Origin: Brevibacterium sp. CCUG 69071
GTDB taxonomy: Bacteria; Actinomycetota; Actinomycetes; Actinomycetales; Brevibacteriaceae
DNA: 64,000 nucleotides
Direction: 5' to 3'
Assembly: GCF_021023135.1 (NCBI RefSeq)
Contig: NZ_PGFV01000004.1
Span: 186,001-250,000 of the forward strand
The position numbers were made by a program, and so were the translations under genes. The notes under the pieces were generated by a model. The model worked only from the letters and a program-made list of their open reading frames with translations. It was not told the origin of the DNA and did not search any database. This document shows positions 45,401-55,076 of this stretch, in pieces. The number at the start of each line of letters is the position of its first letter. Position 1 is the first letter of the stretch.

Positions 45401-48085
45401 TCAGACGGCGGCGAGGCGGGGGTTGCCGGCCAGACGAGAGACGAGTTCCGTCCGCGAACCGACGTCGAGCTTGCGATAGACGGCGGTGAGGCGGAGTTCG
45501 ACAGTGCGCAGCGAGACGAAGACACGTTCGGCGATCTCTCGATTCTTCAGTCCCGCACGGACCAGTTCGACGACCTTGAGCTCCTCATCGCTGAGTTCGC
45601 CCAGTCGGGGCAGATCGGTCAGTGTCGTCGCGGGCTCGGGACTGTCGCTGCGCTCGGCGAGGAATCGTTCGGCAAGTCGTTCGGCGCCGACTTCACGCAA
45701 CAGGGCAGCCGCAGCGAGCTCCTGTTCGTGAGCCTTCCGTCCGGAACCGTTGTCGGCGAGGCGAGCCGCGTATGCCGCATGCGTGCGCGCCTTCTCGTAG
45801 ACAAACTCGAGCGAGTTCGCTCGACGCAGAGCGCGCCCGAACAGCTCGTCACAGGTTGATCCGGCGGACAACAGGGCCTCACACCTGCCCACGATCTGTT
45901 CGGCCCAGCGGGAAGGGGAGCGCTCCGCACGCTTGCGCAGCTGGCTGAGCAGAAGCGTCGCGTGTTCCCGGCGGCCCAGGGACACCAGCGCTTCGATGAG
46001 GTCTCCCTCAAACCGGCGCACTGTGGGATTGACCTCGGCACCGGAGAGCTCTTCGCAGCGGTGCAGATGTCTGACGGCCTCGGCCGGGCAGCCGACGTGC
46101 AGAAGGTACCGCCCCTGGACGGCGTTGAGTTCGGCGAGCAGTCGACGGTTACCGGTCGCTGAGGCGAGTCTCGCCGTCTCCTCTTCTACCGGTTCGGCAT
46201 CGCCGGCGCGCCCGGTCATGAGCAGCTGCCAGCAACGTAGAACGAGCAGACGGTCCTGCCGGATGGCTGCAGAGCCGCGGCGCACACCGGCGTCTGCATC
46301 GGCACTGATCCGCGCGATGAGATCGAGCGCCTGTCCGATCCGCCCCTGCCGGATCTCCATTTCGGCTTGCAGACAGTCAGCTTGCCGTCGCCAGATCGTC
46401 GCCGGCCCATGGACCTCGCGCAGCTGGTCGAGCACCGCCGCAGCGAGCTCGTGGTGTTCGGTGAGCATCAGCCCGGAGGCGACGGCGAGCACGAAGCGCG
46501 GTTCCAAATCGCTCTGGCCCTTCTGCACTTCGGTGAATCCGGCGAGCGCGGATGCGTCGACTCCGCGGTGACTGTCGAGTTGAATCCGCACTGCTGCCGA
46601 CAGCTGACGTTCTCCCTGCCCCAGGCGTGCATCCGCCGCTTCGGCGAGCTGGACGAGATCCTGTGCCTGGTCGTACTCGCCACGCTCGCAGTGGCCGAGA
46701 GCCAGATTCAGCTGCAGCCGGGCCACTTCGGCAGGTGCCTCTTCTGTCTCCCGCCTGCTCCAGCGGCTGAGCAGCGGCGATGGCAGCACCTGCGTACTCA
46801 GGAACGCGATCCGAGTGTCAAGCGTTCGGGTCCGGACGACCACACCGGCATGCATCGACTGCGAGGTCATCCGGGCATAGCGAGTCGCGAAGACGAACTC
46901 TCCGCGAGCTGTCAACGATTCGGCGATGTCGAGCAGAGGTTCGTGCAGCCCGTCGAGATCGGCGCAGACCCGAATCGCACGCTCGGCGAATTCGACACCG
47001 CCGGAGACGAACCCGCGCCGAATCAGTCCTGCAGCGTGCGCGGCCAGCCGGACCGGAGTCTCCTCGCCGGGGTCGACGAAAGAGGTGTGCCAGGCCTCGA
47101 GCTGCGGCCATATTCCGGCGCAATCGCGTGCCAGTCGCGTATGCAGCGTTCGTCTCTCGCGGGAATCCATCGACTGCTGTGCCGAGGCGCGGACGAGGCC
47201 ATGCGGGATGCACAGGAACGCACCTCGGCGTTCGATCGCACCACGGGATTCCAGCTCGTCCACGGATTCCCAGAATCCCGGCATGCGATCGGCCAGTGGG
47301 CGAACCGGGGTCAGCGGAGCCAACGACAGGGACCTGAGGATAGCTTCGGATTCGTCTCCCAGTTCTCCGACGAGCTCTGTGACCATGCCGCGGCTGGCCG
47401 GTCCGACTCGGACCGGCAGCGACAGCGCGATCTCTCCCCGCATCTCGCTCGGCGCCATCTCCTCGATGATGTGGCGCAGCGCGGACGGCCGACCGGCGGC
47501 AGCTCGAGCGGCGACAAGGGCCGCTTCCTCGGAGATCGCCGTGTGCCCGTGCCGGGAGGCGGCCAGTTCCCGCGCGAGCTCGGTGAGCTCGACGATGCTC
47601 AGATCCTGCATCGCGATCTCCCGCAGCGCGGCCAACGGGCTTCCGTCGGGCAGCGATCGAGCGGTGATGACGGTGCTCAGTCGGACGGATCGCCGACGAC
47701 GGAGGATCTGACCGATCACTCTCTGCGACGCAGGGTCCAGTTCGTCTGCGTTGGGGATGAGGAGGAGAGTGTTGTCCCCGACCGGCGCCGAGTGGAATGC
47801 CGCGGCGGCTCGGGGCCCGATGTCGGTTCTCGGATCCTCAGTGATCGAGGCGCCGTCATCGAGGGCGCCGAGGGCCGTGAGCAGGCCGTCGACGCCGGAG
47901 TAGGCGGTGTCTGCGTCGAGCGGACTGGAGGCGACTCTGATGACCGTTCCCTCCCATCCCGACTCGAGGGCGCGCAGCAGCGATCGTCGACCGGACCCGA
48001 GGCCGCCGGTGAGTGCCACGGCTCGGTGAGTCGCGAGCTGGGAGCGGAGATCAGCGAGTTCTCTGCGGCGGATCACCGGGAGCAT
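45401..48085 (-). CDS. LAL-type LuxR regulator with degenerate Walker A
   Basis: An 894-residue regulator. The N-terminal AAA-like domain has the P-loop ALTGGLGSGRRSLLRAL, in which the usual GxGKT/S lysine is Arg, and a Walker B-like LLLIPNADELD. The long middle is helical and TPR-like. The C-terminal LuxR HTH reads LSDEELKVVELVRAGLKNRE, then IAERVFVSLRTVELRLTAVY. LAL regulators are ATP-dependent activators; loss of the lysine suggests weak or no ATP hydrolysis. The start at 48085 has AAGGG upstream; in-frame starts upstream add up to 46 residues. It is the third and most downstream of three tandem LAL genes and ends about 260 bp from the exopolysaccharide operon. Confidence 0.85.
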   Translation of the reverse strand: MLPVIRRRELADLRSQLATHRAVALTGGLGSGRRSLLRALESGWEGTVIRVASSPLDADTAYSGVDGLLTALGALDDGASITEDPRTDIGPRAAAAFHSAPVGDNTLLLIPNADELDPASQRVIGQILRRRRSVRLSTVITARSLPDGSPLAALREIAMQDLSIVELTELARELAASRHGHTAISEEAALVAARAAAGRPSALRHIIEEMAPSEMRGEIALSLPVRVGPASRGMVTELVGELGDESEAILRSLSLAPLTPVRPLADRMPGFWESVDELESRGAIERRGAFLCIPHGLVRASAQQSMDSRERRTLHTRLARDCAGIWPQLEAWHTSFVDPGEETPVRLAAHAAGLIRRGFVSGGVEFAERAIRVCADLDGLHEPLLDIAESLTARGEFVFATRYARMTSQSMHAGVVVRTRTLDTRIAFLSTQVLPSPLLSRWSRRETEEAPAEVARLQLNLALGHCERGEYDQAQDLVQLAEAADARLGQGERQLSAAVRIQLDSHRGVDASALAGFTEVQKGQSDLEPRFVLAVASGLMLTEHHELAAAVLDQLREVHGPATIWRRQADCLQAEMEIRQGRIGQALDLIARISADADAGVRRGSAAIRQDRLLVLRCWQLLMTGRAGDAEPVEEETARLASATGNRRLLAELNAVQGRYLLHVGCPAEAVRHLHRCEELSGAEVNPTVRRFEGDLIEALVSLGRREHATLLLSQLRKRAERSPSRWAEQIVGRCEALLSAGSTCDELFGRALRRANSLEFVYEKARTHAAYAARLADNGSGRKAHEQELAAAALLREVGAERLAERFLAERSDSPEPATTLTDLPRLGELSDEELKVVELVRAGLKNREIAERVFVSLRTVELRLTAVYRKLDVGSRTELVSRLAGNPRLAAV

Positions 48086-48401
48086 CGGCCGATCCCTTCT
48101 GCTCGGGCGTCCTCTGTCGATAGGAAGGGGGAGGTGCACGGGGAGTGGAACGAAGCGACAAGCCGGTACGGCCGGAGATTGATGTCCATACCCCGATCTT
48201 CGTCGGCCCCGGGTGTGCCGCACTAGGTGGACGATACGGGAGTCCGGATCCGGTCACTACTCAGTCACCGCCGGGTAACTGCGGGAGTCTCTCGTTGAAT
48301 ACTCACCCGTGCCCGCAGTCCCGCAGTTGCGGCTACTCGCACCCGCAACACGTGTCTGGATGAAGGCACGAGTGCTCGGTCGCGTCAGCGTTGCGCTGAT
48401 C
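48086..48401. other. Intergenic region between two LAL regulator genes
   Basis: This 316-bp stretch contains a spaced inverted repeat, AACTGCGGGA (48277-48286) and TCCCGCAGTT (48319-48328), which may end the transcript of the upstream regulators. The promoter for the downstream LAL gene should lie between 48090 and 48270. No further gene seen. Confidence 0.45.
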
Positions 48402-50987
48402 CTACGCGCGCAGCCGCCCTTCGGTATCCCGCATGGCTTTGGCACCCTGCATCGCCTCGGCGACCTGTTCGCGGCGGGTGACTCCGAGCTTGCGGAACAG
48501 TCGGTAGGTGTGGCCTTCGACAGTGCGCACGCGCACTCCCAGCTCATGGGCGATCTCTGCGTTCGTCAGACCGCTGATGATGAGAGTGCTGATCTGTCGT
48601 TCACGGGTGGTGAGTTCGACGCCTTCCACACTCGGGTCCCGGCTCACCGCCCCCTGTGCCCGGTAGCGTGCGGACAGACCGGTACATCTCCCGGCAAGAT
48701 CGGGCATCGAAGGTCCGTATGCATCGGCGATCGCCAGCAGTGCGGTGCTGTCCCTGTCCAGTAATGCCGCGCCGAGGCGGCCGACGAGTTCGAATTCTCG
48801 GCCGGTTCCCTGTGTCGCCGCAGCACACAGGGCCTCAGGATCGATTTCGTCGAAGTGACGGAAGAGCAGCAACCGGATCAGCACCACGATCGCGGCGGCG
48901 CCGTCGGCTTCGGCTTCCTCGAGCATCGTCCGCAGTTCCCCTGCATACCGGGGATCAGAGGTCCGAATCCCTCGTGCGGCAGTGCGCAGCACGAGAGCTC
49001 TGCGATAGTCGTGGTAGAGACCGGTCAGCGGGAGTTCATCGAATCGGGCGTGGAGATCGTCGGCTTCCTCCGCAGACCCGACGCGCACCACCGCGTACTC
49101 GGCTTCGGCCAAGGCGATGGCCAGCTGTGCCGACTGGTTCCAGTAGTCGAGTCCTTCGATGGCGGCGTGCAGAGCCTGCATCGCCTCGCGCAGATCACCT
49201 TCGAGCAGATGGACCTGGGCCCAGAGGAGGTCGATCGGTCCCGACCGTGCCGCGAGGAATGCGATGTCATGGGTAGGCAGGCAGGTCAGCAGTGCCTTCG
49301 CCTCGGCGATGCGTCCCAGCTGGAGCAGCGCTCTGACCCTGAGCACGGTCAGATGCAGGACTCCCGAGCTCTCCGTTCGGTACTCAGCTCGGACGGTCTC
49401 GAGCAGGGCCAATGCCTCGAGGGTGAGTCCCGAGTCGAGCATGTCCGTGGCGTGAAGGAGCGTATCGAGGAGGTGGACCGTGGTCGGCAGGGCCTTGACC
49501 TGCGAGAGATCCCCGAGGATGCGTCTGTCGATCCTGCGCCCGTCGATCATCGCCGCCGAGACTTCGTCGATGAGCTCAAGGCCGAACTCGGCTCCTGCCC
49601 CGGAGTTCGGGTGCGCGTCTCCCTTCTCTGCCAGCCGTTCGAGTGCCGTGCGGAAGTCCGCAAGAGTCAGCGCCGGGGACGAGTATCCGAAGTCACGGTT
49701 CATCCATATCACCAGAGAATCGATGACGAGCTGGGCACAGCAGGCAGTCCGCACGCTGTGGGCGAGGATGTCGAGTCCGAGCGGGATCTTGTTGCAGCCG
49801 CAGTAGAGTCGGGCGATCTCGAAGAGGTCATGGGGCTCCATCGTCTCCAGCGGTACCTCCGCCAGCAGTCTCATCGCCCGGTGCCAGTCCCCGAAGCCGG
49901 TCGCCGTCCGCGACGCTTCGATCAGACGGCCCACATCGACCCCGATTCCGCAGAGCATGCCCCATTCCGCCCTGATCACCCGTGCCCAGTCCGAGGGGGA
50001 GTCGCCGCAGGCGGCGATGAATTCGTACCATTCCCGGCTCCGCCCCACCGGGGTGGTGTAGCGGATCGTGTCCGAAGCGTGGTTCTCCACGGCCGCATAC
50101 CGGCGCTTCCGTCCCGTCTCGATCTGCAGCTCGCCGGTCACGACCAGCGCGTCCGCTGCCTCCCCCAGCCCCGCCTCGAGCAGGGTGTCGAGTTGCACCT
50201 CACCGGCGAGGACGACCAGTTCGAGTACCTCCCTTTCCTTCGCCGAATAGTCGAACACCTCGATCCTCGTGTAGTCGCGAGCACGTTCGTCGTAGTCGAT
50301 GTCGAGCCCGTCGAGAAGCCAGACTCCCCTGCGCCGGAGGAAGCGTTGACGGCGCGAAGTGTATTCGAGCAGTTCGATGGCCTTTCCGGGATTCCGCCCG
50401 GAGTGGAAGTCGACGATGTCGACGACACCTTGTGAGACGATTCCGCCCAGAGCGTGCTCGATCATGGTCCGGTAGTCGTTCCGGGGAAGGACATCAAGGA
50501 CGAGGTGATCGAGAATGCGGTCTTCGACGAGGATCGAGAACGGCAGCCGACCGCCCTTGGCGCTGGTTCGGGAGAGGACAACGAGTCTGATCGAACCCGC
50601 ACTGGCCAGCTCAGCAAGCACGCCTTGGGAACGCGCGTCGATGAGATGGGCGTCGTCGGCGAAGACGACCCGTGGTTTCCTCGATGAGGTGAGCGTGCTG
50701 ACGATGCGGGCAAGGAGCGTATCGGGGTCGTCAGCGAGGTCGACGAGAAGGCCGAAGACGCCGAATTCGACGCTCTGATGGATCCGATCTCCGCGAATCC
50801 AGAGCGCGTCATCCGCACGTTCCCGAAAAACCGTTGTCGCCAGGAGGGTCTTGCCGACGCCGATCTCGCCTTCGATGAGGATGCCCGAACTCTCCGACCG
50901 GTGCAGAGAGTCGCGGATCAATTCGAGCTCGGTCTCCCGTCCGAAGATCCGCGGCACGGCCGATGCCTCGTTCAATTGGATCGCCAC
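48402..50987 (-). CDS. LAL-type LuxR regulator with AAA ATPase domain
   Basis: An 861-residue regulator. The P-loop is intact (GILIEGEIGVGKTLLATTVF) with Walker B VVFADDAHLID; the central region is helical. The C-terminal LuxR HTH is LTTRERQISTLIISGLTNAE, then IAHELGVRVRTVEGHTYRLF. The start is uncertain: GTG at 50987 overlaps the upstream gene by 16 bp, and ATG at 51059 would add 24 residues. It is probably co-transcribed with the LAL gene upstream. The target is not known; nearby exopolysaccharide and acyl-CoA dehydrogenase genes are candidates. Confidence 0.85.
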   Translation of the reverse strand: MAIQLNEASAVPRIFGRETELELIRDSLHRSESSGILIEGEIGVGKTLLATTVFRERADDALWIRGDRIHQSVEFGVFGLLVDLADDPDTLLARIVSTLTSSRKPRVVFADDAHLIDARSQGVLAELASAGSIRLVVLSRTSAKGGRLPFSILVEDRILDHLVLDVLPRNDYRTMIEHALGGIVSQGVVDIVDFHSGRNPGKAIELLEYTSRRQRFLRRRGVWLLDGLDIDYDERARDYTRIEVFDYSAKEREVLELVVLAGEVQLDTLLEAGLGEAADALVVTGELQIETGRKRRYAAVENHASDTIRYTTPVGRSREWYEFIAACGDSPSDWARVIRAEWGMLCGIGVDVGRLIEASRTATGFGDWHRAMRLLAEVPLETMEPHDLFEIARLYCGCNKIPLGLDILAHSVRTACCAQLVIDSLVIWMNRDFGYSSPALTLADFRTALERLAEKGDAHPNSGAGAEFGLELIDEVSAAMIDGRRIDRRILGDLSQVKALPTTVHLLDTLLHATDMLDSGLTLEALALLETVRAEYRTESSGVLHLTVLRVRALLQLGRIAEAKALLTCLPTHDIAFLAARSGPIDLLWAQVHLLEGDLREAMQALHAAIEGLDYWNQSAQLAIALAEAEYAVVRVGSAEEADDLHARFDELPLTGLYHDYRRALVLRTAARGIRTSDPRYAGELRTMLEEAEADGAAAIVVLIRLLLFRHFDEIDPEALCAAATQGTGREFELVGRLGAALLDRDSTALLAIADAYGPSMPDLAGRCTGLSARYRAQGAVSRDPSVEGVELTTRERQISTLIISGLTNAEIAHELGVRVRTVEGHTYRLFRKLGVTRREQVAEAMQGAKAMRDTEGRLRA

Positions 50988-53542
50988 GCCGTCACCACTT
51001 CTCGCAGCTCCTGTCTGTTGCCGACGTGGAGGCGCCGGTAGATGCGGCCGAGATGCCATTCGACTGTCCGCTTCGACAGGTGCAGCTCTGCTCCGAGCTG
51101 CGCGCTCGAACGGCTGTCGATGATCCCGTCGACGAGTGCAATCTCGAGTTCGCTCAGCGTGTCCTGGACACGGGTGCTGTCTCCGTTGAAGTCGATCACT
51201 CGTTGGCTGCGGCCATAGAGGAGCCGCGCTTCTTTGGCCGCGGTCGCGTTGCCTTCAGCGATCGCCCGGTCACGCGCTGCGGAAGCCAGTTGGGAGCAGA
51301 GCACGGTGGCGCCGAATGCCTGTGCCTCACGTGCCGCGGTGACGAGCGTCTCGAGGGTGTCGCCGTCGAATGCCTCGGCCGCAGATCTGAGAAGCCGGCC
51401 GAGGGAGCCTTCGACCTGCGCGGCGGCAGAAGGAAGCGCGGAGATGGACTGCGGGTGGCCGAGCCTGGCTGCCTCGAGCCAGGCCAGTGCGGTGAGTGTG
51501 TGCGCTCCGCGCTCCTCCACTGCGGCCCCGAGCTCGTACAGTTCGGCGGCGGCGACCGCGGGCGAGGTGTGCGCGAGTGCCTGGAGGTCGAACAGTCTGG
51601 CCTCGAACGAGGCCCACCAGGAATGCTGGCTGGCGTCTGTCGGCTCCATCCCGGCGATCGAGACGATGTCGGAAGCACGTTCGGCCAAGACGGCGGCCAG
51701 GCTCTGCGCCGATCGGGCGACGCCCGAGAGGTCGACGGCATCCGCGGTGTCGTCCATGAGACGCAGTTCTCCGAGGGCTCTGAGCGCATCGGCAATGCGC
51801 CCAGTCCGGAGGTCGACGAGTGCCGTCGTCAGCTGGGTCAGGCGTCTGCTCGAGGTCAGGCCGATGAGTGCAGTCTTCGCTCGGGACCAGGATCCCGCGA
51901 TGTAATAGGCCGCGAAGAACTGTGGGACCGCATCTTCACGTTCGAACGCCCCCGGACCAGGCAGCTCGAACATCAGCCGCGCCTGTTCGATGTAGCCCAA
52001 GCCGACGTCGATTCGGCCCGCCATCACCTCGGCGACCCCGAGGAATGTGCATGCCCGCAGCCGATGCCGCGCCGAACACTCGTGGTTCCGATAGACGGTC
52101 TCTGCGAGGGCACAGGCTGCGGAGAGTCTGCCGCCTTTGAGCTCGAACCGGGCCCGGGTGGCATCGAGACGACCGAGGTCGGACGGCAGAGAGAGTCGAT
52201 CGCGCGCCCAGTCCAGTCGGAGACACTCCGGGTGTCGCGGATCGGTCAGCCGCACCTCCATCGATGCCAGACGGGACAGATATTCGTCTCCGGCCGACTC
52301 CGGATCCGCACATACCTTCGCGATGAGCGGATCGATCAGCTCCCTCGCCTCCCGCAGTCGCCCGACTCCCCATTCGCAGCGAGCGAGTTCGAGGTCGAGC
52401 GCGTCTCCTCGGTACCCGCTCGTCCGGATGATCTCAGCGGCAGCGAGGTAACGTCCCTGCGCGTTCGCCCATGCCGCCGCGGCAAGGATCTGCTCGGGTG
52501 CGGGCACCCGCCCCACGGCGAGGGACCAGCTGGTGTGACCGAACAGCGACCGGTCTCTCAGTCCCGAAGGATCGATCCGGGAGTCGAAGCGGGAGAGAAG
52601 TTCGAGGCTGCGTGAGGGCGGAATCGCAGTGCGAACGTTCTCCGCGGTGACGGGCTCGCGCATGCTCACCTCGGCTCCTCGTCCCTTGGAGATCGATACG
52701 AGGCCGATCTCGGCCAGGGAGTCGAGGGTTGCCGCATCGGTGAGTCGGACGAGGATGTCGTAGGGCACAGACTCGGTCAGCGAAATCGTCTCGACGAGTT
52801 TCCGGCTGCGGTCATCCGCTCGAGCGATTGCGCTCTCGGCGCTGCTCGTCCGGCGATGGCCATAAAGCAGCCGCTCAAGCAGACGGGGGTTGCCGTGCGC
52901 GAGCCCGCAGAGTTCTGAGACCGAACGCGTCTCGGATTCCATGAGACCGATGCTCGTGATCATCGAGGTGGCGGCTTCCTCGTCGATGCCGTCCAGATCG
53001 ACCCTGACCACATGTCCTGCTATCCACAGGCTGACGATGAGGTCGATCGGCGGCCGGGCGGATTCGGCTGCGATGAGGAGGCGGATCCGGCGCGCATCGG
53101 CCAGCTGGGCGAGGACGGCCAGAGAGTGGTCGTCAACGAGGTCGGCGTTGTCAACGACGACGAGTGCTTCTGCCCCGGTGGCACGGCGGGAGAAGAGTTC
53201 GCCGAGGACTGACAACGACCGACCTGGCGCGATGTCGGTGCCGATCCCCGCTTGGGAGAGGATGATCTCGAAGATCCCGAGATTCCTCGTGCGAGCCCCC
53301 TCGGAACCACGCAGTCGGGTGACCGACAGGCTCGGGTCGAGGCGCGAGAGCGCTGCGTTGGCGACCGTCGTCTTCCCGACACCGGCCGGACCGACGATGA
53401 GCACTCCGCAGCATTCGTCACCGGAGAGTGATTCGACGACCACGGCGAGTTCGGACGCGTATCCGAACATGCGACGAGACGGCGGCGTCTGCGTTGTCCG
53501 AGTACCCTGATCTGCCACGACGCTCAATTTTCCATTCTCCAC
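50972..53542 (-). CDS. LAL-type LuxR regulator with AAA ATPase domain
   Basis: An 856-residue regulator with a GTG start. The P-loop is GVLIVGPAGVGKTTVANAAL near residue 50 and Walker B is LVVVDNADLVDD. Long helical repeats lead to a C-terminal LuxR HTH (LSELEIALVDGIIDSRSSAQ, then LGAELHLSKRTVEWHLGRIY). The second helix includes TVEWHLGRIYRRLHV, typical of LuxR recognition helices. No convincing ribosome-binding site precedes the start. It overlaps the next LAL gene, so both are likely on one transcript from the A/T-rich region upstream. Confidence 0.85.
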   Translation of the reverse strand: MENGKLSVVADQGTRTTQTPPSRRMFGYASELAVVVESLSGDECCGVLIVGPAGVGKTTVANAALSRLDPSLSVTRLRGSEGARTRNLGIFEIILSQAGIGTDIAPGRSLSVLGELFSRRATGAEALVVVDNADLVDDHSLAVLAQLADARRIRLLIAAESARPPIDLIVSLWIAGHVVRVDLDGIDEEAATSMITSIGLMESETRSVSELCGLAHGNPRLLERLLYGHRRTSSAESAIARADDRSRKLVETISLTESVPYDILVRLTDAATLDSLAEIGLVSISKGRGAEVSMREPVTAENVRTAIPPSRSLELLSRFDSRIDPSGLRDRSLFGHTSWSLAVGRVPAPEQILAAAAWANAQGRYLAAAEIIRTSGYRGDALDLELARCEWGVGRLREARELIDPLIAKVCADPESAGDEYLSRLASMEVRLTDPRHPECLRLDWARDRLSLPSDLGRLDATRARFELKGGRLSAACALAETVYRNHECSARHRLRACTFLGVAEVMAGRIDVGLGYIEQARLMFELPGPGAFEREDAVPQFFAAYYIAGSWSRAKTALIGLTSSRRLTQLTTALVDLRTGRIADALRALGELRLMDDTADAVDLSGVARSAQSLAAVLAERASDIVSIAGMEPTDASQHSWWASFEARLFDLQALAHTSPAVAAAELYELGAAVEERGAHTLTALAWLEAARLGHPQSISALPSAAAQVEGSLGRLLRSAAEAFDGDTLETLVTAAREAQAFGATVLCSQLASAARDRAIAEGNATAAKEARLLYGRSQRVIDFNGDSTRVQDTLSELEIALVDGIIDSRSSAQLGAELHLSKRTVEWHLGRIYRRLHVGNRQELREVVTAWRSN

Positions 53543-53844
53543 GGAGTGGGTGCGGCCGAGTGGCGGAAGCGCACCGTCGCGGGGATCGACGAGGCTGCGG
53601 TTCCGAGGTCGGGTTCATCCGATCATAGGCCTTATTTCGTAATACCATTTGCGGTAGATGTAGTAATACATTTTTGAAACAACGTTAGGCAATTGTGATG
53701 CGCGGGAGGGCGAACACGCCACCCCGCACACCCCCTCCCGGAGGCCTCCCCACGCGCCCGATCCTCCTCGACACCCACTTGTGAGCCCGGACACCGCCAC
53801 GTACCATTGAGAAAAAGTTACTGAACGATCTATAAGGAGTTCGC
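53543..53844. promoter_or_regulatory. A/T-rich divergent regulatory region
   Basis: This 302-bp region lies between the divergent LAL and acyl-CoA dehydrogenase genes. An A/T island at 53630-53690 contains two copies of GTAATACATTT-type sequence (53639-53650 and 53663-53675), 24 bp apart. On the minus strand TTGCCT and TATTAC, 18 bp apart, could be a -35/-10 pair for the LAL genes. On the plus strand AAGGAG precedes the dehydrogenase ATG by 6 bp. Confidence 0.45.
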
Positions 53845-55038
53845 ATGGACACCCTACTGAATGCGGAAGAGCGCGAGTTCGCGCAGCAGATGCGTCAGTT
53901 CTATCGCACGGAGATCCCCGAGGAACTCCGCTTCAAGGTCGCCACCGGTCAGGAACTGACCAAGGACGACATGGTCACCTCGCAGCGCATCCTCAATCAG
54001 CACGGCTATGCGGTTCCCAACTGGCCCGTCGAATGGGGCGGTCAGGACTGGACTCCCGTGCAGCGCCACATCTGGCTCGAAGAGATGCAGCTCGCCTGCG
54101 TGCCCCAGCCGCTGCCGTTCAACGTCTCGATGGTCGGTCCGGTCATCGCCACCTTCGGATCACAGGAGATCAAGGAGCGCTTCCTGCCGGCCACGGCCAA
54201 TATCGACATCTGGTGGTCGCAGGGCTTCTCCGAACCCAACGCCGGCTCGGACCTCGCCTCGCTCAAGACCACGGCCGTGCGTGACGGCGACAAATACATC
54301 GTCAACGGTCAGAAGACCTGGACGACCCTGGGACAGTACGGCGACTGGATCTTCAACCTCGTCCGCACCGACTCGACGGTGAAGAAGCAGGCCGGCATCT
54401 CGTTCCTGCTCATCGACATGAAGTCCCCCGGTGTCACGGTCCGCCCGATCCAGCTCATCGACGGCGGCCACGAAGTCAACGAGGTCTTCTTCGACAACGT
54501 CGAGGTCCCCGTCGAGAACCTCGTCGGCGAGGAGAACAAAGGCTGGACCTACGCGAAGTTCCTCCTCGGCAATGAGCGCACCGGCATCGCCCGCATCGGC
54601 TCCTCGAAGGTCAACCTTGCCCGGGCCAAGGCCTATGCGGCAGTCACGAAGACCGCCCGAGGCACCCTGCTCGACGATCCGCTCTTCTCTGCACGCCTGA
54701 CCAGGATCGAAGCCGAACTCACGGCACTCGAGATGACACAGCTGCGGATCCTCTCGACTCAGGCAGCTGGCTCCGACAAACCGGATCCACGTTCTTCGGT
54801 GCTCAAGCTCAAGGGCTCACAGCTGCAGGAGGACATCAGCGAACTCCTCGTCGACGTCCTCGGACCGCAGGGCCTCGACTTCGTGTCCGACCGCGTCCAG
54901 GGTGAGGGTCTGAGCGACCTTCCGCTCGGCGCCGTGGACGCACTCCCTGCCTATTTCAACACCCGCAAGGTCACCATCTACGGCGGTTCGTCCGAGGTGC
55001 AGCGCGGAATCATCTCGAAGGCACTGCTCGGTCTCTGA
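53845..55038 (+). CDS. Acyl-CoA dehydrogenase, large-subunit type
   Basis: A 397-residue flavoprotein of the acyl-CoA dehydrogenase family. The FAD/substrate region has WWSQGFSEPNAGSDLASLKT and NGQKTWTTLGQYGDW, and the C-terminus ends KVTIYGGSSEVQRGIISKAL. The first motif matches the large subunit of two-subunit enzymes such as pimeloyl-CoA and steroid side-chain dehydrogenases. In single-subunit MCAD types the catalytic Glu lies in YEGT; here this reads YGGS, so the base may come from the helix NERTGIARIG. AAGGAG precedes the ATG. It is followed 38 bp later by the small-subunit gene. The oxidised acyl-CoA is unknown. Confidence 0.9.
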   Translation: MDTLLNAEEREFAQQMRQFYRTEIPEELRFKVATGQELTKDDMVTSQRILNQHGYAVPNWPVEWGGQDWTPVQRHIWLEEMQLACVPQPLPFNVSMVGPVIATFGSQEIKERFLPATANIDIWWSQGFSEPNAGSDLASLKTTAVRDGDKYIVNGQKTWTTLGQYGDWIFNLVRTDSTVKKQAGISFLLIDMKSPGVTVRPIQLIDGGHEVNEVFFDNVEVPVENLVGEENKGWTYAKFLLGNERTGIARIGSSKVNLARAKAYAAVTKTARGTLLDDPLFSARLTRIEAELTALEMTQLRILSTQAAGSDKPDPRSSVLKLKGSQLQEDISELLVDVLGPQGLDFVSDRVQGEGLSDLPLGAVDALPAYFNTRKVTIYGGSSEVQRGIISKALLGL

Positions 55039-55076
55039 GGCTCCCCGAACTCAGGACACTCAAGAAGAGGACAACA

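Noticed and set aside
46367-48226. Plus-strand open frame over the LAL regulator gene
   Set aside because: Antisense shadow; the LAL frame has P-loop-like and LuxR domains at the expected ends.
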